Positions 25,581-32,548 of a stretch of DNA of 64,000 nt are shown here, in pieces (position 1 is the stretch's first letter; each line of letters begins with the position of its first letter). Origin of the DNA: Streptomyces sp. FIT100 (lineage in GTDB: Bacteria; Actinomycetota; Actinomycetes; Streptomycetales; Streptomycetaceae); contig NZ_CP075715.1 of the NCBI RefSeq assembly GCF_024584805.1, forward strand, positions 4,350,526 to 4,414,525, read 5' to 3'. Position numbers and translations under genes: made by a program. The notes under the pieces were generated by a model. That model did no database searches. It was not told where the DNA came from and worked only from the letters and a program-made list of their open reading frames with translations.

Positions 25581-25944
25581 GGCAGCGCCCGGAGGTGGTC
25601 CCGCCCGGGGGCGGTCCGTACAGGCCGGGTGGTCTGTACAGGCCGTACAAAGGGTTGCGGCGGTACCGGAATTGGTACCGCCGCTGGCATGTCCGCCCAG
25701 TTACCAAGCGTCCTCGATATGTTGCCCATCAGGTCGGAAACTTTGTCCGTCACCTGGTGCGGCTGGCCCGTAATCGACGGGTCGACGTCGCGTGGGTGCT
25801 CGGCATCCATGCTTCGGTCCGTGGGCCTTTTCCTGCGTGATTGGTGATCCTCTCGGATGTCCCAGGTCTCGCGGGCCGTTGAGTCCTTTGTACTCCAGCG
25901 GCAGGGTGAGCGGAACCCCTGCCTGCACTTCTTTACTTTTAGGT
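25581..25944. other. Gene-poor stretch between the IS element and the HAD gene
   Basis: About 360 bases, AT-richer than the surroundings, with a perfect 11-base inverted repeat at 25657-25684. Frames on both strands (for example minus 25577-25948) lack recognisable domains and typical codon bias. It may be the old 3' flank of the Fic-like gene or an imported fragment. Confidence 0.5.
25657..25684. repeat. Perfect inverted repeat gcggcggtacc/ggtaccgccgc
   Basis: Eleven-base arms around the loop ggaatt. It can form a hairpin in RNA of either strand or serve as a dyad operator. It lies downstream of the IS element and downstream (3') of the HAD gene. Confidence 0.75.
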
Positions 25945-26787
25945 TCAAATACGGGCAATGGACGCGCTGCGGCGCTGGCTGGCGTACCAGACGAGGCCCG
26001 CGGTGGCCGCTGCCGCGCCGACCGCGGCGGCCGCGACCAGCGCGGGACGCGGCGGGAGCGTGAACGCGGGGATCCGCTGCTTCAGCCGTACCGGCCGGTT
26101 GAAGACGAGGACCGGCCAGCCGCGCGACACGGCCTCGCGGCGCAGGGCGCGGTCAGGGTTGACCGCATACGGATTGCCCACCGACTGGAGCATGGGGACA
26201 TCCGTGATGGAGTCGCTGTACGCGTAGGAGCGCGACAGGTCGTATCCCTCGGACGCGGCGAGTTCCTTGACCGCCTCGGCCTTTGTGGGCCCGTACGCGT
26301 AGTACTCGACCTCCCCCGTGTAGCAGCCGTCGTCGCCGACGACCATGCGGGTCGCGACGACCCGGTCGGCGCCGAGCAACTCACCGATCGGTTCGACCAC
26401 CTCCGCGCCGGACGTGGAGACGATCACGACATCGCGACCGGCGGCGTGGTGCTCCTCGATGAGGGAGGCGGCTTCGTCGTAGATGATCGGGTCGATCAGC
26501 TCGTGGAGGGTCTCGGCGACGATCTCCTTGACCTGCTGGACGTTCCAGCCCTTGCAGAGCGCGGACAGGTACTGCCGCATCCGCTCCATCTGATCGTGGT
26601 CCGCGCCGCCCGCGAGGAAGACGAACTGGGAGTAGGCGGTCCGTAGTACGGCGCGGCGGTTGATCAGCCCGCCTTGGTAGAAGGACTTGCTGAAGGTCAG
26701 CGTCGACGACTTCGCAATGACCGTCTTGTCCAGGTCGAAGAAGGCTGCTGTGCGCGGCGAGGAGTGGTTTTCCACGACGCCGAGCAT
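25945..26787 (-). CDS. HAD-IB family hydrolase with a C-terminal membrane segment
   Basis: 280 residues. FFDLDKTVIAKSS holds the nucleophile pair Asp18/Asp20, VIVSTSG is motif II, and YSDSITDVPML is motif IV with its acidic pair. This is the phosphoserine-phosphatase-like HAD-IB layout. A hydrophobic Ala/Val-rich helix at about 248-268 followed by RRSAS suggests a tail anchor. Related Streptomyces genes are annotated as associated with morphological differentiation (recalled). Substrate unknown. It is divergent from ssd across a 500-base interval. Confidence 0.86.
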   Translation of the reverse strand: MLGVVENHSSPRTAAFFDLDKTVIAKSSTLTFSKSFYQGGLINRRAVLRTAYSQFVFLAGGADHDQMERMRQYLSALCKGWNVQQVKEIVAETLHELIDPIIYDEAASLIEEHHAAGRDVVIVSTSGAEVVEPIGELLGADRVVATRMVVGDDGCYTGEVEYYAYGPTKAEAVKELAASEGYDLSRSYAYSDSITDVPMLQSVGNPYAVNPDRALRREAVSRGWPVLVFNRPVRLKQRIPAFTLPPRPALVAAAAVGAAAATAGLVWYASQRRSASIARI

Positions 26788-26891
26788 AGGCGCCCACCAT
26801 TCGGCGTAAGCTGGGGCGCGTGGGTTTGCCTGAGAAGGCTCTCGGGTACACCATGGAAGTCACGGATCGTTCGCGACCGTGCTAACCCGGC

Positions 26892-26957
26892 CCGACTCCT
26901 CCCCCCCCGAGTCGGCCGTGGGGACGACCCCCGCTCTCCCCCCCGGCGGGGGTCGTC
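26892..26957 (+). ncRNA. Candidate structured RNA: twin hairpins with C-rich loops
   Basis: Hairpin 1 pairs ccgactc (26892-26898) with gagtcgg (26909-26915) around a loop of ctcccccccc type. Hairpin 2 pairs gacgacccccgc (26923-26934) with gcgggggtcgtc (26946-26957) around tctccccccc. C-rich loops on stable stems are typical of regulatory RNAs in GC-rich Gram-positive bacteria that bind G-rich ribosome sites. It could also be a plain terminator pair. No transcript evidence is available. Confidence 0.4.
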
Positions 26958-27133
26958 GCATGTCCGGACGCATTTTCGTCCCTCACTCATGGTCGTTCAG
27001 CCCTCCGTCGGGCGTCTCCGGCGCTGTCGGGTGACATCAGTGATCCGTCACTCTATGTAGTGGCTGTGCTGCGCTGTGGAAGTCGAGTCGTAAGTCACCG
27101 GTATGGGCTAGCGGGATATTCACAAGTGGCGAG

Positions 27134-27142
27134 TTGTCCACA
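27134..27142 (+). promoter_or_regulatory. DnaA-box-like sequence TTGTCCACA
   Basis: An exact match to the recalled Streptomyces DnaA box consensus, about 150 bases upstream of ssd. Nearby gatattcacaag and gatccacacg are weak relatives. A single 9-mer can occur by chance. Confidence 0.4.
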
Positions 27143-27289
27143 GTTTTTGAGCAAGATCCACACGATTTTTCGGCGCGCTGCACGGTGATTCCGTCCGCGA
27201 TGTTCGCGGGCTGAAGGAATCACGGATCCGGGCCGGTCTCGCCGGTTCGGTGACTCGACTGCGGCAGCGTGATGTGAGGGGGAGAAATC

Positions 27290-28624
27290 GTGATGGGTTT
27301 CATCACATCTGATACATCCGGTACGCCGGATGCATCCGTGTCCGGGGTGCGTTGGTCGTCTCGGTCGTCTCGGTCGTCTCGGTCGTCTCGGGTGCCCGGG
27401 GCGTCCGGGCCGCCTGGGTCCTCTGAGTCCGAGGTTTCGCGAGTGCCCGAGGGGTCCTGGGTTTCGCGGTCATCCGGACCATCGTCGGGGGCGTCGGGGG
27501 CGTCGGGGGCGTCGGGGGCGTCGGGGGTGTCCGGCGGCTCCGCCGGGAGGCCGGCTGCCGGGCTGCGCAGGGATGGGCCGCTGATCCTCACGGAGGACCT
27601 GGAGCTGCTCGACGATCTGCTGCGGCTGTGCGCCGCGGCAGGTGCCGAGCCGCAGGTCCACCATGCGGTGCCCGAAGAGAGAGCGAGCTGGGAAGCCGCG
27701 CCTCTCGTCCTCGTCGGGGACGACGCGGCCGCCCGCTGCCGGGGAGCCTCCCGCAGACGTGGGGTGCTGCTCGTCGGCCGGGACCAGGACGATCCACAGG
27801 TGTGGCGTCGGGCTGTGGAGATCGGTGCCGACTGCGTGCTGCGGCTGCCGGACGCCGAGGGCTGGCTCGTCGACCGGATCGCGGACGTGGCCGAGGGTGT
27901 CGGCCGGCCCGCGCTCACGGTCGGAGTGATCGGCGGCCGGGGTGGTGCCGGGGCCTCCACGCTGGCCTGCGCGCTCGCGGTGACCGCGGCGCGCGAAGGA
28001 CAGCGCACGATGCTCGTCGACGGCGACCCGCTGGGCGGCGGTCTCGATGTGCTCCTCGGCGGGGAGCGGGCCCAGGGCCGCCGCTGGCCGGACTTCGCGG
28101 CGTCCAAGGGCCGGGTGGCCGGCGGTGCGCTCGAGGAGTCGCTGCCCGCCGTGCACGGGCTGCGGGTGCTGAGCTGGGACCGGGGCGACACGGTCGTGGT
28201 GCCACCCGAGGCGATGCGCTCGGTGCTGGCGGCGGCGCGCAGACGCGGCGGGGTGGTGGTCGTGGATCTGCCGCGCCGGGTCGACGAAGGGGTCGCCGAG
28301 GCGCTGGCGCAGTTGGACATCGGGCTCCTGGTGGTGCCGGGCGAACTGCGCGCGGTGGCCGCGGCGAGGCGTGTCGCCTCGGCGGTCGGCATGGTGCTCG
28401 GCGATCTGCGCGCCGTGGTGCGCGGGCCGTACGCGTCGGGGCTGGACGAGCAGTGGGTGGCCGATGTGCTCGACCTGCCGCTGACGGGTGAACTGCCCGT
28501 GGACGCGGGACTCTTCACCGACCTGGACAGTGGGGTTCCGCCCGGTGCGGGGGCGAGGGGACCGCTCGCCCGGTTCTGCTCGGCGTTCTGGGAGCGGGCG
28601 CTCACGGGCGGTGCGGTCTCATGA
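27290..28624 (+). CDS. ssd: Septum-site-determining protein Ssd (CpaE/TadZ/MinD-like)
   Basis: 444 residues. The N-terminal 90 residues are low complexity, with SSR and SGA repeats encoded by tandem DNA repeats. A receiver-like domain follows, then a MinD-type ATPase with VIGGRGGAGASTLA as an atypical Walker A. In mycobacteria Ssd affects septum formation; in Tad systems the same family (CpaE/TadZ) positions the pilus machine. It leads the Tad-type operon here and overlaps the ATPase gene by ATGA, which favours the pilus-localising role (inference). The start is GTG 27290 or ATG 27293, behind GAGGGGGAG. Confidence 0.85.
   Translation: MMGFITSDTSGTPDASVSGVRWSSRSSRSSRSSRVPGASGPPGSSESEVSRVPEGSWVSRSSGPSSGASGASGASGASGVSGGSAGRPAAGLRRDGPLILTEDLELLDDLLRLCAAAGAEPQVHHAVPEERASWEAAPLVLVGDDAAARCRGASRRRGVLLVGRDQDDPQVWRRAVEIGADCVLRLPDAEGWLVDRIADVAEGVGRPALTVGVIGGRGGAGASTLACALAVTAAREGQRTMLVDGDPLGGGLDVLLGGERAQGRRWPDFAASKGRVAGGALEESLPAVHGLRVLSWDRGDTVVVPPEAMRSVLAAARRRGGVVVVDLPRRVDEGVAEALAQLDIGLLVVPGELRAVAAARRVASAVGMVLGDLRAVVRGPYASGLDEQWVADVLDLPLTGELPVDAGLFTDLDSGVPPGAGARGPLARFCSAFWERALTGGAVS
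27356..27395. repeat. In-frame tandem repeat (tcgtctcgg units) at the ssd 5' end
   Basis: Four 9-base units encode Ser-Ser-Arg repeats. A second in-frame array of gtcgggggc units at 27485-27525 encodes Ser-Gly-Ala repeats. These arrays are prone to length change without breaking the frame. Confidence 0.75.
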
Positions 28625-29769
28625 CCACGACACTGCTCGACGCCGTGCGCCAGCGGCTCGCCGAGAGCGGGGCCGAGCCGACGCCGGCCAGGGTGGCGGC
28701 CGCGCTGCGCGCGCAGGGGCGGCTTCTCGGCGATGCCGAAGTGCTGGGCGCCGCCGAGGAGCTGCGCTGCGAGCTGGTGGGGACCGGGCCACTGGAGCCG
28801 CTGCTCGCCGACCCGGCCGTCACGGATGTGCTGGTGTCCGCGCCGGATCGGGTGTGGGTGGACCGGGGCGGCGGTCTCGAACTCACCGAGGTCACCTTCT
28901 CCGACGCGGGTGCGGTGCGCAGGCTTGCGCAGCGGCTCGCGGCGGTGGCGGGCCGGCGACTGGACGACGCGCGGCCCTGGGTGGACGCCAGGCTCCCCGA
29001 CGGCACGCGGATGCACGCGGTGCTGCCCCCGGTCGCGGTCGGCTCGACCTGTCTGTCGCTGCGGGTGGTGCGACCGCGGGCCTTCTCGCTGAGCGAGCTC
29101 GTCGCGGCGGGGACGATCCCGCCCGGCGGCGACCGGCTGCTGGGGGCGCTGATAGGGGCGAGGATCTCGTATCTGATCAGCGGCGGCACGGGCACGGGCA
29201 AGACGACCCTCCTGTCCACGCTGCTGGGACTGGTGGGCGAGCGTGAACGGATCGTGCTGGCCGAGGACTCGGCCGAGCTCAGGCCCGACCATCCGCACGT
29301 GGTGCGGCTCGAGTCCCGGCCGGCCAACCAGGAGGGCGCGGGTCAGGTCACTCTGCGGGACCTGGTGCGCCAGGCGCTGCGGATGCGCCCCGACCGGCTG
29401 GTGGTGGGCGAGGTCCGGGGAGCCGAAGTCACGGACCTGCTCGCGGCGTTGAACACCGGCCATGACGGCGGCTGCGGCACTGTCCACGCGAACACGGCCG
29501 CCGACGTCCCAGCCCGGCTGGAGGCCCTGGGCACGGCCGCCGGGCTGGACCGGGCGGCGCTGCACAGCCAGTTGGCGGCAGCGCTGTCGGTGGTGATCCA
29601 CCTCGTACGGGACCGGGACGGGCGCCGGAGGATCGCCGAGGTGCATGTACTGGAGCGGGACGCGTCGGGGCTGGTGCTGACCGTTCCCGCGCTGCGATGG
29701 GGCGCGGCGGGCTTCGCCAGGGAGCGGGGCTGGGAGCGGCTGCGGTCGCTGATCGGGGGTGTGTGGTGA
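28621..29769 (+). CDS. tadA: Tad-type secretion ATPase (TadA/CpaF)
   Basis: 382 residues of the VirB11/GspE family that power pilus assembly or secretion. An N-terminal domain is followed by Walker A GGTGTGKTTLLS (about 188-199), the Asp box EDSAELRPDHPHVVRLE, Walker B LRMRPDRLVVGEVRG and the His box HDGGCGTVHANT. ATGA overlap with ssd and GTGA overlap with the next gene indicate tight coupling. Confidence 0.92.
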   Translation: MTTTLLDAVRQRLAESGAEPTPARVAAALRAQGRLLGDAEVLGAAEELRCELVGTGPLEPLLADPAVTDVLVSAPDRVWVDRGGGLELTEVTFSDAGAVRRLAQRLAAVAGRRLDDARPWVDARLPDGTRMHAVLPPVAVGSTCLSLRVVRPRAFSLSELVAAGTIPPGGDRLLGALIGARISYLISGGTGTGKTTLLSTLLGLVGERERIVLAEDSAELRPDHPHVVRLESRPANQEGAGQVTLRDLVRQALRMRPDRLVVGEVRGAEVTDLLAALNTGHDGGCGTVHANTAADVPARLEALGTAAGLDRAALHSQLAAALSVVIHLVRDRDGRRRIAEVHVLERDASGLVLTVPALRWGAAGFARERGWERLRSLIGGVW

Positions 29770-30614
29770 CGACCGTGGCGATGTGTGCGGCGGTGTGCGC
29801 GGGGGCTGCGGCGCTGCTGACGGCGGGCGGCGACCAGGGGAGGCGGCGAGCAGGGCTGGTGCTCGCGGGCGGTGGCATGGTGCGGCCGGCCACCGGCTGG
29901 GACCCGGAGCGGTGGTTGCGGGCCGTCTGGCGGCTGCGGCGGGAGTGGCTCTGCCTGCCGGTGGGATTGCTGCTCGCGGCGGTCGGGGAGTCGGTGCTGC
30001 CGCTGGTGCTGGGCCTGGTTGCCGTGCCGTGGGTGCGACGGCGGCTCCGTGCCCGGGAGCGGGGGCGGGACAGTGAGCGCAGGGCCGATGCGGTGGTCGC
30101 CCTGTGCGGGGGCATCGCAGGCGAGCTGCGGGCGGGGCACCAGCCCGGGCAGGCGCTGCTGACGGCAGGGCGTGCCACGGGGGCGCTCGGCGGGGCGGAG
30201 GCCGCGGTGCTGGCGGCCGCCAGGTTCGGCGGAGATGTGCCCGCGGAGCTGCGTCGGGCGGCCTGTGAGCCGGGTGCGGAAGGTCTGGCCGGGCTCGCGG
30301 CGTGCTGGCTGGTGTCGGTGGATGGCGGGGCCGGGCTGGCCTCCGGTCTGGACCGGCTGGAGGCGGCGCTCCGGGCCGAACGGGACCAACGGGAGGGGCT
30401 GCGCTCGCAGTTGGCGGGAGCGTGGTCGACCGTCGTGGTGCTCGCGCTCCTCCCGGTGGTCGGGCTGGCGCTGGGCTGGGCGCTGGGCGCGGACCCCCTT
30501 CGGGTGCTGCTGCACACCCCGGTTGGCATGGGCTGCCTGCTGGCGGGCGGGCTGCTGGAGGCCGCGGGCCTGTGCTGGGCGGCACGGATCGTGCGGGCGG
30601 GGGAGCGGCCATGA
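29766..30614 (+). CDS. tadB: TadB-like inner-membrane platform protein
   Basis: 282 residues (GTG start). Two N-terminal and two C-terminal hydrophobic segments flank a cytoplasmic T2SSF (GspF-type) domain with GELRAGHQPGQAL and VSVDGGAGLASGLDRLEAALRAERDQREGLRSQ. It is expected to act with TadC as the polytopic base on which the ATPase works. It is shorter and more alanine-rich than proteobacterial TadB, as usual in actinobacteria. Confidence 0.85.
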   Translation: MTTVAMCAAVCAGAAALLTAGGDQGRRRAGLVLAGGGMVRPATGWDPERWLRAVWRLRREWLCLPVGLLLAAVGESVLPLVLGLVAVPWVRRRLRARERGRDSERRADAVVALCGGIAGELRAGHQPGQALLTAGRATGALGGAEAAVLAAARFGGDVPAELRRAACEPGAEGLAGLAACWLVSVDGGAGLASGLDRLEAALRAERDQREGLRSQLAGAWSTVVVLALLPVVGLALGWALGADPLRVLLHTPVGMGCLLAGGLLEAAGLCWAARIVRAGERP

Positions 30615-31399
30615 GCGGCGAGTTCGTCCACAGGATGGGGGCGGCGGTGTCGATGGCGGCGGCTGTCGTCTGGCTGGGCTGCTGGACGGCGGGTTGGCGC
30701 CGCGCGAGGCGGACGCGCAGGCGTATCGACGCTGTGCTGCCGGCGGAGCGCACGCGGCCCGAGCACGGGCCGGCCCCGCGGTGGACGCTGCGGTACGCGG
30801 CGGGAGTGCGGCAATGGGCCCTTCCGGCGTGCGCGTTGATCACCGGCATTGTCCTGGCCGGTGGGGTGACGGGTCTCCTGCTCGGCGCCCTGGGGGCCTT
30901 CGGCCTGCGGAAGTGGCAGCAAGGCCGCGCCCGGGACCGGGCCACGGGCGACGACCGGTCGGCCGGGCAACTGCCGCTCGCCGCCGATCTGCTGGCCGCC
31001 TGCGTCTCGGCCGGGGCCGGGCCGCGCGAGGCGGCGGAGGCGGTCGGGGAGTCGCTTGGCGGCCCGGTCGGCGAGCGGCTGGCGAGGACGGCTGCCGAGC
31101 TGAGGCTGGGCAGCGAACCGGCCCGGGCGTGGGGGCGGTTCGCGGAGATACCGGGCGCCGCGGGCCTTGCCCGCTGTCTGGAGCAGTCCGGGTCGTCGGG
31201 CGCGCCGGCGGCGGAGCCGGTCTCCCGGCTGGCCGCGGGCCTTCGGGCGGAGCGGGCCAGGAGCGCCGCCGCGCGGGCTCAGCGAGCCCAGGTCCTGATC
31301 ACGGCACCGGTGGGGCTCTGCTTCCTGCCTGCGTTCCTGGCCATCGGGGTGGCTCCGGTGGTGATCGGGCTGGCGAGCGGGCTGCTGAACGGTGACTGA
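30611..31399 (+). CDS. tadC: TadC-like inner-membrane platform protein
   Basis: 262 residues. Membrane segments lie near 10-30, 75-100 and at the C-terminus, with a T2SSF domain in between (LPLAADLLAACVSAGAGPREAAEAVGE and RLAAGLRAERARSAAARAQRAQ). It overlaps tadB by ATGA. It probably forms a heteromeric platform with TadB. Confidence 0.83.
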   Translation: MSGEFVHRMGAAVSMAAAVVWLGCWTAGWRRARRTRRRIDAVLPAERTRPEHGPAPRWTLRYAAGVRQWALPACALITGIVLAGGVTGLLLGALGAFGLRKWQQGRARDRATGDDRSAGQLPLAADLLAACVSAGAGPREAAEAVGESLGGPVGERLARTAAELRLGSEPARAWGRFAEIPGAAGLARCLEQSGSSGAPAAEPVSRLAAGLRAERARSAAARAQRAQVLITAPVGLCFLPAFLAIGVAPVVIGLASGLLNGD

Positions 31400-31400
31400 G

Positions 31401-31436
31401 GCAACAACGGAAGCAACAACGGAAGCAACAACGGAA
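31401..31436. repeat. Three perfect 12-base repeats gcaacaacggaa between tadC and the pilin gene
   Basis: Exact tandem copies at 31401, 31413 and 31425, followed by degenerate partial copies up to about 31450. They are purine- and A-rich, in contrast with the GC-rich surroundings, and lie just before the only non-overlapping junction of the operon. Confidence 0.85.
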
Positions 31437-31483
31437 GAAGCAACCGAAGCGCATGACTGCGCGACGAAATCCAGGGGGTTGGC

Positions 31484-31705
31484 ATGGCATTCATGGCATG
31501 GCTGAAGGGACGCATGGCCGTAGCACGGGTGAGTCTGCGCAGGACGCGGGCGCCCGGCGACGCGGGTATGACCACCTCGGAGTACGCCATGGGGACGATC
31601 GCGGCCTGTGCTTTCGCCGCGGTGCTCTACAAGGTGGTCACGAGCGGAACGGTGTCGAAGGCCCTCGAATCGGTGATCGGGAAGGCGCTCGATGCCCAGT
31701 TCTGA
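31484..31705 (+). CDS. Flp-type prepilin (DUF4244 family)
   Basis: 73 residues. GMTTSEYAMGTIAACAFAAVLYKVV contains a type IVb prepilin cleavage signature: Gly28, Glu at mature position +5 and Tyr at +6 (G/x4EY), followed by a single hydrophobic helix. The basic leader of 28 residues fits. It is expected to be cut by a TadV-type prepilin peptidase, which is not in this window. Its 3' end overlaps the TadE-like gene by 14 bases. Confidence 0.85.
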   Translation: MAFMAWLKGRMAVARVSLRRTRAPGDAGMTTSEYAMGTIAACAFAAVLYKVVTSGTVSKALESVIGKALDAQF

Positions 31706-32102
31706 CACCCGGGCCGGCATCGGGGACGATCACGGCTCCGTGACCGCGGAGGCGGCGGTGGCCGTTCCCGCCCTCGTGGTCTTCACGATGGCGCTGGTGT
31801 GGGCACTGGTGGCGGCCGCCGCACAGATCCAGTGCGTGGACGCGGCCAGGGCCGGGGCACGGGCCGCCGCGAGATCCGAGCCGGAGACGGCCGCGCTGGC
31901 CGCCGCCCGCTCGGCCGCACCGCAAGGGGCCCACATCTCGCTGAAACGGGACGGCGACCTGTGGCGGGTGCGGGTGGATGCGCCCGCTCCCGGCCCGGGA
32001 GCGCTGGCGCTGACCTTGACGGCACAGGCCGCCGCTCTCGCCGAGGACACGGTCGCCGAGGACACGGTCGCCGAGGACACGGCGGGGAGCGGCGCGCCAT
32101 GA
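31692..32102 (+). CDS. TadE-like pseudopilin
   Basis: 136 residues. HGSVTAEAAVAVPALVVFTMALVWALVAA gives Gly15, Glu at +5 and an N-terminal helix typical of TadE pseudopilins. The C-terminal part ends in three AEDTV repeats encoded by a 15-base tandem repeat (32040-32082). ATGA overlap with the next gene. Confidence 0.83.
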   Translation: MPSSDTRAGIGDDHGSVTAEAAVAVPALVVFTMALVWALVAAAAQIQCVDAARAGARAAARSEPETAALAAARSAAPQGAHISLKRDGDLWRVRVDAPAPGPGALALTLTAQAAALAEDTVAEDTVAEDTAGSGAP

Positions 32103-32548
32103 GCGGCCGCCACGACCGGGGCTCGGCGACCGTGTGGGTGGCCGTGGCGGCGTGCGCGATGTGCGCGGTCTTCGCCGTGGTCCTCGCTCTGGGCCAAGCG
32201 GTGGTCGCCCGGCACCGCGCGGGCGCCGCCGCCGATCTGGCCGCCCTCGCCGCGGCCGACCTGGCGCTGGAGGGCGCAGGGCCGGCGTGCGCCGCGGCGG
32301 CGCGGGTGGCGCGCGCTCAGGGGGCGGCCTTGGCACGGTGCGCTGTGGACGGCGAGATCGCCGATGTGACGGCCACGGCTGCTCTCGGCCCATATGCGCC
32401 GGAGGTCAGATCCCGGGCGGGTCCTCCGGATGGCGCAGCCGCCCCTCACGGGATGCGGGGGACAGGTCCGCAGGACCGTCCGGAGGCTCCTGCGGGCCAG
32501 GCACCTCAGGGACTTCGCCTTCCGCGGGGGCCTGGGGAGCCTCCCTGA
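32099..32548 (+). CDS. TadG/Rv3660c-neighbourhood-type secreted membrane protein
   Basis: 149 residues. RGSATVWVAVAACAMCAVFAVVLALGQAVVARHRAGAAADLAALAAADL matches the TadG-like N-terminal helix and the following AADLAALA signature. The glutamate at +5 is missing. The last 47 codons (32406-32548) overlap the 3' end of the convergent helicase gene on the other strand, and this tail is Pro/Gly/Arg-rich, so one of the two ends may be less constrained. Confidence 0.78.
   Translation: MSGRHDRGSATVWVAVAACAMCAVFAVVLALGQAVVARHRAGAAADLAALAAADLALEGAGPACAAAARVARAQGAALARCAVDGEIADVTATAALGPYAPEVRSRAGPPDGAAAPHGMRGTGPQDRPEAPAGQAPQGLRLPRGPGEPP

Larger units (their letters stand above)
26788..27289. other. Divergent regulatory region between the HAD gene and ssd
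   Basis: About 500 bases. Two adjacent hairpins with poly-C loops lie at 26892-26957. A perfect DnaA-box-like TTGTCCACA is at 27134-27142, and AT-rich DNA follows to about 27200. No coding frame is supported. Confidence 0.6.

Noticed and set aside
25577..25948. A 123-codon minus-strand frame between the IS element and the HAD gene
   Set aside because: No domain, weak codon bias, and it crosses a perfect inverted repeat.
27220..30945. A 1241-codon minus-strand frame
   Set aside because: Antisense to ssd, tadA, tadB and tadC. Composition is Pro/Arg/Ser-rich with no family signal.
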